In this document: piece by piece, positions 22,359 to 26,880 of the stretch
Layout of the letters: every line of letters begins with the position of its first letter
Numbering within the stretch: position 1 is the stretch's first letter
Assembly (NCBI GenBank): GCA_965371445.1
Contig: CBDUYN010000142.1
Coordinates: 1-26,880, forward strand
Length of the DNA stretch: 26,880 nucleotides
Reading direction: 5' to 3'
DNA from: DASWIG01 sp965371445
GTDB taxonomy: Bacteria > Acidobacteriota > Thermoanaerobaculia > Multivoradales > J023
Notes under the pieces: generated by a model
What the model was told of the DNA's origin: nothing
The model's input: only the letters and a program-made list of their open reading frames with translations
Databases searched by the model: none
Made by a program: the position numbers and the translations under genes

Positions 22359-23674
22359 CCGAAATGAGCTTACAGCCGGAGGTCGACCTGGCAAAGAAGG
22401 GGCGGGCGCCCGAAAGTCGCGAGCAGGCCTCCGCGAACCGTCCCGGGGGTCCTCTCGCGAAGCTTGTGACACCCAAGGGGGAGATCGTCGTCTCGACACG
22501 AGACCTCGCCGTGCCGGTGCGGATAGTCATCGACCATCAGCGTCTGATTCCGTTGTCAGGGAAGATCAGCGAAGCCAATCGCATCGGGAATCCCCGTCAT
22601 AACCCAAGAGTTCCGATTTTTTTCTGGTTTCAGGACACCCCGGTCGGAAAGGAGCTCTATGTAGTGCTCTACACCGCATTATGTGAGTGGGGGCGCTGCT
22701 CTTTTTGCACTCTTCCTTCGGAGTCTTCGTCAGCACCGATCAGCGCGGAGGATATCTATCTCCAGATCCTTTTCACCTTCGATTCGCTCAGTCGTTCTCA
22801 ACTCGCGGAAGTTCGCCGGATTTTCCTGTCGAACAACGGAAGTATTCTGAACCCGCACACGATGCCGAAACATTCCCTCGTACGCATTTGCGAGATGGCC
22901 CACAAGTTCTGTCCCAACCTGGAGATCGTCTGCCTGGAGACTCGTTTCGAGACGGTCGACCCGACCGAGATCGCGGCGTTTCAGAGGTGGTTCCGGCGAT
23001 GGCATTCGCTTTACAAACGGGATGGCCATCGACAGGCCGAGCGTCCTGCAAAGCTTCAGATCTCGGCGGGATACGAGACCCAGGATCCCTACCTCAGAAA
23101 TGCCATACTCTGGAAGGGCTACGACGAAAGGAAAGTTCAAGACTTCTTTTCGATGTGCGCGGAGACCTACGACCAGAACGGGGAGCCGATCCTTCTCGAC
23201 GAGTACGTGATGCTCAAGCCAGGAGCCGGCATGACGGACGACGAGGGAATTGCGGAAACGGTCGAGACCATCCGGCACCTTGACCGCCTGGGCAAGCACT
23301 TCAACGTCGAGGTCTCCGTGCGGTTAAATCCAACGTTCGCGGCAGTTGGCTCGGAGCTCTATTACCAGTTCCAGAACCATCGCTATACCCCCCCCACCTT
23401 ACGCGACGTCTATCAGGTCCTACATCGCTGTCACAAGGAGAGCGTGGACCTCCAGATCTTCCTCGGTCTGAACAACGAGGGGCTCTCCTACGAAGAAGGT
23501 TCCTTTGGCAACCACGACGGCACAGATCAGTTCTACCTTCAAGCTTTGACTGCGTTTAATGCTCACCAAAATTTCTCGCGCCTGGCAAAAGATGTCGAAA
23601 ACATCGACTATTACTTCGGAGATAGCGAAAAAGGACGACTGGGACCGCCGGCATCCTGCCGGCCGGACGCGTAG
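22355..23674 (+). CDS. Radical SAM protein with CX4CX2C cluster motif
   Basis: The protein has 439 residues. The N-terminal 90 residues end in VGKELYVVLYTALCEWGRCS, then FCTLPS. The Cys spacing is CX4CX2C (C-EWGR-C-SF-C, about residues 110-118) rather than the common CX3CX2C. A TIM-barrel-like series follows: VRRIFLSNNGSILNP (about 154-168), NLEIVCLETRFETVD (about 186-200), AKLQISAGYETQDPYLRNAI (about 228-247), and LLDEYVMLKPGAGMTDDEGI (about 284-303). It recalls the Elp3/MiaB/NifB-like group that acts on RNA or cofactors, but I cannot name a substrate. GTG 22355 is chosen because GGAGG lies nine bases upstream and it overlaps the stub's stop; ATG 22364 is the alternative. The last dozen residues (GRLGPPASCRPDA) come from a repeat element, so the natural end was replaced. 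Confidence 0.8.
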   Translation: MTEMSLQPEVDLAKKGRAPESREQASANRPGGPLAKLVTPKGEIVVSTRDLAVPVRIVIDHQRLIPLSGKISEANRIGNPRHNPRVPIFFWFQDTPVGKELYVVLYTALCEWGRCSFCTLPSESSSAPISAEDIYLQILFTFDSLSRSQLAEVRRIFLSNNGSILNPHTMPKHSLVRICEMAHKFCPNLEIVCLETRFETVDPTEIAAFQRWFRRWHSLYKRDGHRQAERPAKLQISAGYETQDPYLRNAILWKGYDERKVQDFFSMCAETYDQNGEPILLDEYVMLKPGAGMTDDEGIAETVETIRHLDRLGKHFNVEVSVRLNPTFAAVGSELYYQFQNHRYTPPTLRDVYQVLHRCHKESVDLQIFLGLNNEGLSYEEGSFGNHDGTDQFYLQALTAFNAHQNFSRLAKDVENIDYYFGDSEKGRLGPPASCRPDA

Positions 23675-23722
23675 CGTCCCGTCTTTTCTTCCACTGGGAC
23701 CGCCGGCATCCTGCCGGTCGAC
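23640..23722. repeat. Dispersed palindromic repeat, two copies
   Basis: Both copies have CTGGGACCGCCGGCATCCTG with the perfect arms CCGGCA-TCC-TGCCGG (first pair 23648-23662). Copy 1 is followed by a second hairpin, GGACGC-GTA-GCGTCC (23665-23679). Other copies or variants are at 22197-22234, 24098-24130 and 24841-24875. This looks like a REP-type extragenic palindrome of the genome. Copy 1 supplies the stop codon of the radical SAM gene. Confidence 0.7.
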
Positions 23723-23730
23723 CTCGACCC

Positions 23731-24045
23731 GAGGAGGCGGGAATCTCCTCTTCCGTCAACAGCTCGTGATGATGGAAGAGGAAATCTCCTCTTCCGTCAA
23801 CAGCTCGTCATGATGGAAGAGGAAATCTCCTCTTCCGTCAACAGCTCGTGCCGATGGAGTAGGAGATGTTCTCTTCCATCTAGAGATCGTAGCGATGGAG
23901 TAGGAATCATCCTCCTCCATCTCGAGCTCCTGACGATGGAGTAGGAATCCTCCTCCTCCGTCTCGGACTCCTGATGATGGAGTAGAAGCTGCTCTCTTCC
24001 ATCTCAAGATCTACGCGATGGAGGAGAGATCCTTCTCCACCTTCC
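23731..24045. repeat. Tandem array of about 41-bp hairpin units
   Basis: Seven to eight units of 40-42 bases run head to tail. The clearest units have GGAAGAGGA-AATC-TCCTCTTCC, a perfect 9-bp stem with a 4-base loop, separated by GTCAACAGCTCGTgATGAT-like sequence. The first two full units are nearly identical. Later ones drift (GGAGTAGGAATCATCCTCCTCC and similar) but mostly keep the arms roughly complementary. The period is not a multiple of three, so no protein repeat is encoded. The array lies between the radical SAM gene and another palindromic repeat, with no gene on either strand. Confidence 0.8.
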
Positions 24046-24077
24046 AGATGCATCCTGGGAGGCCCTTGAGGATCGCC

Positions 24078-24130
24078 GCCGGACGCGTCAGCGTCCTCTT
24101 CCACGGGGACCGCCGGCATCCTGCCAGCCG
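24078..24130. repeat. Dispersed palindromic repeat, third copy
   Basis: GGACGC-GTCA-GCGTCC (24078 onward) precedes CTTCCACGGGGACCGCCGGC and the arm pair CCGGCA-TCC-TGCCAG, so the two hairpins of the element are in the opposite order from 23640-23679. Confidence 0.55.
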
Positions 24131-24161
24131 ACGTCCAGCGTCACAGTGAGCGACTCGAGGT

Positions 24162-24240
24162 GCCGCGACCCGATGTGCCTGGCACTTGTCTCGATCCGAT
24201 CCGCATTTGTCTCGATCCGATGTGCCTGGCACTTGCCTCG
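24162..24240. repeat. Short direct repeats with GTGCCTGGCAC palindrome
   Basis: GTGCCTGGCAC occurs at 24175-24185 and 24222-24232, each preceded by CCGAT and followed by TTGyCTCGA. A third partial unit (GATCCGCATTTGTCTCGATC) lies between. The period is about 47 bases for the full unit and 23-24 for the partial one. Confidence 0.55.
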
Positions 24241-24247
24241 ACCCGGC

Positions 24248-24351
24248 GAGGCGATCGGAGGGGTTCTTCGGCATTTTGGGCACCAAGACCCCGTCCAAAA
24301 GCTCGACGGGGTCGTCTTCCGTCAGGATCCCCGCGTCGATCATCGCGTGGT
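24248..24351 (-). pseudogene. Uma2 fragment (type A residues about 30-65)
   Basis: The minus strand reads HAMIDAGILTEDDPVELLDG then VLVPKMPKNPSDRLAG, matching residues 30-64 of the Uma2 protein at 16471. Homology ends at 24351 on one side, abutting the orphan MNT region. On the other side it ends at DRLA, within two codons of where the stub at 18453 ends. No promoter is attached. Confidence 0.72.
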
Positions 24352-24384
24352 GAGCAGACTCGCTGCCTGATCACTCTCGCTCAT
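24340..24384 (-). pseudogene. Possible 5' stub of a lost HEPN gene
   Basis: An ATG at 24384 inside the last codons of the MNT gene reads MSESDQAASLLT, overlapping the MNT stop as HEPN partners usually do, and then runs into the Uma2 fragment after 11 codons. This is what remains if a HEPN gene was cut off here. It is too short to identify on its own. Confidence 0.3.
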
Positions 24385-24715
24385 AGAGGACTCGCCCTTC
24401 CCGCAGGGCGTGGGCGACGAGGTGACCGGGAGAGTCCTTGCGGGCGGCGGCCTCTTCCTGGCTGTAGACCACAATGTCCTTGGGCACCGGGAAACGGGCC
24501 AGGGCACGCCACAGCAACGCCGCCTCGCGGCGCCGACTGCGCTGCTTGCCGAAGGGCTCCCGCTCGATGACCAAAAGGTCGACGTCCGAGTCTGGCCGGG
24601 CATCGCCGCGGGCATGAGAGCCGAAGAGAATGATGCGCTCCGGCTCGACCTCCCGCACGATCACACGTGCCATCTGCGACAGCAGGTCGTCCGAGACGTC
24701 GATGTTGGTTGCCAT
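24371..24715 (-). CDS. MntA-like minimal nucleotidyltransferase, orphan
   Basis: The 114-residue protein starts MATNIDVSDDLLSQMARVIV. The nucleotidyltransferase core is IILFGSHARGDARPDSDVDL (about 35-54), with the GSx10DxD metal-binding signature, and DIVVYSQEEAA later. MNT proteins of type VII systems act as antitoxins that modify or AMPylate a HEPN partner. The ATG has GGAGGAAGG upstream on the minus strand. The HEPN partner expected next is missing (see 24340-24384), so the gene is an orphan. Confidence 0.82.
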   Translation of the reverse strand: MATNIDVSDDLLSQMARVIVREVEPERIILFGSHARGDARPDSDVDLLVIEREPFGKQRSRRREAALLWRALARFPVPKDIVVYSQEEAAARKDSPGHLVAHALREGRVLYERE

Positions 24716-24840
24716 GGTTGCTTCCTTCCTCCACGGTTTCAGGGCCACCGATCCGGTGGAACCCGCAAGGATCTTGCGGCACGATATCACCTCTGCCCCG
24801 TCCGTCCCTGGAAGAGGTCCCGAATCGACAGAGGGCAGCG

Positions 24841-24875
24841 TCCCATCTTCTACTGGGACCGCTGGCGTCCCGCCG
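24841..24875. repeat. Dispersed palindromic repeat, variant
   Basis: ATCTTCTACTGGGACCGCTG followed by GCGTCCCGCCGGCC is a diverged copy of the element at 23640. It lies in the 181-base gap between the MNT gene and the end of the Rpn gene, where nothing else is seen. Confidence 0.5.
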
Positions 24876-24896
24876 GCCGAGGGCGTTGCCGATGGC

Positions 24897-25877
24897 CTAT
24901 TCCGGGTCGTCGTCGAAGACGTCCGCGAGCTGCCGGGCATCCAGGAGGCGGCCGCTCCAGCGATCGAGGGTGTCGACGTCGGCGCAGTCGAAGCGCTCAG
25001 CATCCTCCCGCGCGAGCTCGCCAAAGCGTTGGCTTGCCTGATTCTTGAGGACTTCGGCCTTACCTTGCCGAAGGCCCTTTTCCAGACCTTCGTCCAGACC
25101 TTCTTGCCGCCATTTCTTCGGCCATTTCTCGGCGCGTTCCAACAACATGTGCACCTCCTGGAAGGTTGTCAGTCGAGGAGCTTCCTCGTCCTTCACGGCC
25201 AGCTTTCCCACCACACTGCTCATCAGCAGGGCGAGATCCTCTTCGAGCTCCGGGTCGTCGACGAGAGCGTCCATTTCGGCGATGACGGCCTGGAGCGCCG
25301 AGAGGTCGGCGGCCTGCTCCATCAGGAAGACGCCGCTGACCACGTCCTCGACCGGCCGCAATTCCTCGGCCGGGTAGTGACCCACGTCGAGCACGACGTA
25401 CTCGAAGCTCGGCCGCGCCAACCCCTCCACCGGCTGGATGAGCTCGCGAAGCGTCCGCGGCGCCGTCCAAGGCGCCTCTCCATTGTACAACACAATCGGC
25501 AGGACCGGGGGCAGCAGACCCGACGGCGTCAGCTGCTTCTGCTTCACCAGGTGCTGGTAGAGAAGTGCGACGTAGATCCACAAGCGCAGCGCCATGAAGC
25601 GCTGGACCGTCGACTGCAGTTCCATCAGCACGTAGACGTAGAACCAGTCGTCCTTGCCCGCACCGTAGCGTACACGCCAGACGACATCGCTCTCGCGCTG
25701 GTCTAGGAACCGGCTGACGTAGCGGGCCGGGACCAGCTCCAGGGTCGAGAAGTCGAGCTTTGCCGCCCAAGGTCCGGTCGCGAAGCGCCGTAGGATCTCC
25801 TCGATCGTGCGGGCGTGGGTGAAGACCCGGCGATAGACCGGATCGTGCGGGCGGCGGGGCCCCCCAGTCTTCTTCAT
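24897..25877 (-). CDS. Rpn/PD-(D/E)XK nuclease family protein (transposase_31-like)
   Basis: This 326-residue protein opens HDPVYRRVFTHARTIEEILR (about 11-30), as Rpn proteins do with an H-D-x-x-x-x-x-x-F motif. The core strands and catalytic-type residues are DDWFYVYVLMELQST (about 75-89, with E-x-Q), RLWIYVALLYQHLV (about 97-110) and LLPPVLPIVLYNGEAPW (about 119-135). The C-terminal part is helical with an EGLDEGLEKGLRQGKAE repeat (about 262-278), a coiled coil common in this family. Rpn proteins are DNA endonucleases that promote RecA-independent recombination. In a region this rearranged that is suggestive. A -10 box TATACT lies directly before the ATG, giving a leaderless mRNA. The gene looks intact. 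Confidence 0.85.
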   Translation of the reverse strand: MKKTGGPRRPHDPVYRRVFTHARTIEEILRRFATGPWAAKLDFSTLELVPARYVSRFLDQRESDVVWRVRYGAGKDDWFYVYVLMELQSTVQRFMALRLWIYVALLYQHLVKQKQLTPSGLLPPVLPIVLYNGEAPWTAPRTLRELIQPVEGLARPSFEYVVLDVGHYPAEELRPVEDVVSGVFLMEQAADLSALQAVIAEMDALVDDPELEEDLALLMSSVVGKLAVKDEEAPRLTTFQEVHMLLERAEKWPKKWRQEGLDEGLEKGLRQGKAEVLKNQASQRFGELAREDAERFDCADVDTLDRWSGRLLDARQLADVFDDDPE

Positions 25878-25883
25878 GAGCGG

Positions 25884-25889
25884 AGTATA
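25884..25889 (-). promoter_or_regulatory. -10 box of the Rpn gene, leaderless
   Basis: The minus strand reads TATACT (complement of 25884-25889), six bases before the ATG at 25877, so transcription would start at or next to the A of the start codon. The -35 is weak. Confidence 0.45.
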
Positions 25890-26189
25890 TGCCGCCTCGC
25901 TCGGAGCGGGAATCGTGCCGCCCGCCGGTCGTGGATCGACCTGCCAGGGAACGACTCCGCAGGCTCCAGGGTCGGGCTTTCGATCCGCGCTCCCCCGTCG
26001 TAGCTTCGTCGGAGTCGTCGAGGCTCTGACGTCGTGGACGCCGCGTCCCTCCGGACGCCGTGTCGTTACGCTTCCTCATCCGAGCACAACACCCGGCAGA
26101 GTCACGTGGAGGCGGTGGTCCCCTACTGGCAGAGCGCGTGGCGAGGCCGGCGAGCAGCTCTTCCATCCGGAGCGCCTCCCTCCGCCTCG
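25890..26189. other. Gap with a diverged copy of the Uma2 type-A promoter
   Basis: 26061-26121 matches the promoter core of the two Uma2 copies (TGTCGTTACGC, AGCACAA, CCCGG, GGTGGTCC) with many changes. The start-codon region beside it (26031-26060) is also recognisable but no Uma2 frame follows on the minus strand. No gene is supported. Confidence 0.4.
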
Positions 26190-26620
26190 CCGGACCGCGG
26201 CGGGTCGAGATCCACGAAAAGGACCAGCCCGTGCGCCTCGCCCATCCCGGTGACGAGCTCGAAGCGCCCGGGATCCTGCGCAACAAGGTGCCGGTGGAGG
26301 CCCTCTACGACAGGACGGCGGGCCGCCGGGTCACCCTGCGCAACCTCCTTCATGACGAAGGGTACGAGAGCCTTGACGAAGTGCGCGAAGAAGGGCACAC
26401 AAAAGGACGCGAAGAGGGACGCGAAGAAGGACGCAGAGAAGGCGAGCTCGCCACGCGGCGGGCGATGATCCTGGAGACTCTCGCCGACCGCCGCCTCGAG
26501 GTCGACGCCGACGTCCAAGACGCGGTCGCCTCTTGTGGCGACCTGCCGACCTTGAAGCTGTGGTCCCGCAAGGCGGTCACCGTGTCGACGGCGCGCGAGT
26601 TTCTCGAAGCGGTTCCTTGA
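26190..26620 (+). pseudogene. C-terminal part of a nuclease-family protein with E/R-rich coiled coil
   Basis: From about 26205 the frame reads VEIHEKDQPVRLAHPGDELE, then APGILRNKVPVEALYDRTAG, LRNLLHDEGYESLDEVREEG, and a charged repeat GREEGREEGRREGE (about 26410-26450). It ends DLPTLKLWSRKAVTVSTARE then FLEAVP. The REEG repeat and tail resemble the C-termini of Rpn/PD-(D/E)XK accessory proteins. The N-terminal catalytic part is absent; upstream sequence in frame is repeat-derived. I read it as a truncated gene. A start inside (for example near 26230) cannot be excluded. Confidence 0.5.
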
Positions 26621-26654
26621 CGCGATGCCACCTCTGGGGCCGCCCAGGACCCCT

Positions 26655-26774
26655 TACCGGCTCCACTGCCTCCAGAACAGGAGGGCGGCTGATAGACCCG
26701 GACCTCTGGCTCTTCCCGCACGGGAAACGCCCGATGGACGCCAGCACGGCTTCGACCTGTTCTTGTTGCGACAT
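26655..26774 (-). pseudogene. Collapsed copy of the HEPN module
   Basis: On the minus strand the frame begins MSQQEQVEAVLASIGRFP, matching the opening of the 96-residue HEPN partner (9903), and after about 20 codons jumps to DNA matching the last 25 codons of the HEPN gene (CCACTGCCTCCAGA and neighbours; compare 9112-9180). Most of both genes is deleted. The leader with GGAGGCTGTC before the ATG is conserved. Confidence 0.7.
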
Positions 26775-26837
26775 GACAGCCTCCAAGGAAGTCCGCGGCG
26801 GTCGAAAAGGACCCCCCGCAGCGAAGATGCCCAGCGT

Positions 26838-26877
26838 CAACTACTTTTGTGCATTGACGACAACTACACTTGTGCAT
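26838..26877. repeat. Two 17-bp direct repeats at the window edge
   Basis: CAACTACTTTTGTGCAT (26838-26854) and CAACTACACTTGTGCAT (26861-26877) share 15 of 17 bases with a 23-base period, about two helix turns. They lie upstream of the collapsed HEPN module and might continue beyond the window. They look like a regulator binding site. Confidence 0.5.
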
Positions 26878-26880
26878 GAT

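Noticed and set aside
23756..24007. Minus-strand frame rich in E/D/S across the hairpin array
   Set aside because: The 40-42 base units change frame each time, so a continuous protein is accidental. No start signals.
23731..24045. Tandem array read as a CRISPR
   Set aside because: The units are contiguous, repeat and intervening parts drift together, the first two units are almost identical throughout, and no cas gene is near. There are no unique spacers.
26350..26877. Minus-strand frame of 175 codons at the window end starting MHKCSCRQC
   Set aside because: It runs over the direct repeats, the collapsed HEPN module and antisense to the coiled-coil gene, with no consistent domain.
16000..26880. 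Prophage or integrative element
   Set aside because: No integrase, transposase, structural phage gene or tRNA attachment site was seen. The region looks like accumulated accessory fragments.

Overview
The window is about 65% G+C bacterial DNA. It has many short accessory genes, many broken paralogues and dispersed palindromic repeats. The mix (Omp85 protein, form II Cox-type molybdenum hydroxylase, multiheme periplasmic cytochromes, many Uma2, RES, PIN and HEPN genes, and CCGGCA-TCC-TGCCGG repeats) suggests a Gram-negative, respiratory, probably uncultivated bacterium. Acidobacteriota is my best guess, with low confidence. No rRNA, tRNA, transposase, integrase or CRISPR array was seen.

Layout. 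1-847: a broken Omp85 (BamA/TamA-like) gene. 1041-3483 (minus): an LCAT-like lipoprotein hydrolase and a membrane-anchored TlpA-type thioredoxin. 3565-8036 (plus): coxG, then coxS-coxL-coxM, a form II aerobic CO dehydrogenase-type enzyme whose genes overlap. 8057-8107: terminator-like hairpins. 8178-11626: an accessory patch with a lower-GC WDG-motif gene lying between pieces of a Uma2 gene, a HEPN gene with an unusual partner, the DNA repair gene ogt, a Uma2 gene with an internal deletion, and a membrane-anchored PRTase-like protein. 11912-15993: an operon of three secreted c-type cytochromes (1, 3 and 5 haem sites; the second also carries a cupredoxin domain).

16.0-26.9 kb is a highly rearranged accessory region. 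It contains one intact Uma2 gene and several Uma2 fragments, a PIN/WKDP toxin-antitoxin pair, a full-length and an internally deleted copy of an AAA ATPase (DUF234 type) behind the same 12-bp-arm inverted repeat, a RES toxin gene broken by a 54-bp copy of its own partner gene, a radical SAM gene with a CX4CX2C motif, a tandem array of 41-bp hairpin units, an orphan MNT nucleotidyltransferase, an intact Rpn/PD-(D/E)XK nuclease, and a collapsed copy of the HEPN module.

The main theme is that Uma2 genes have been repeatedly cut. In two independent places the surviving 5' stub keeps its promoter and ends in an overlapping xTGA that is also the start of an unrelated cargo gene (the PIN toxin at 18420 and the radical SAM gene at 22355). 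Uma2 loci therefore look like landing pads that hand a promoter and a translated leader to incoming genes. The metabolic parts (cox genes and cytochromes) look intact and ordinary in comparison.
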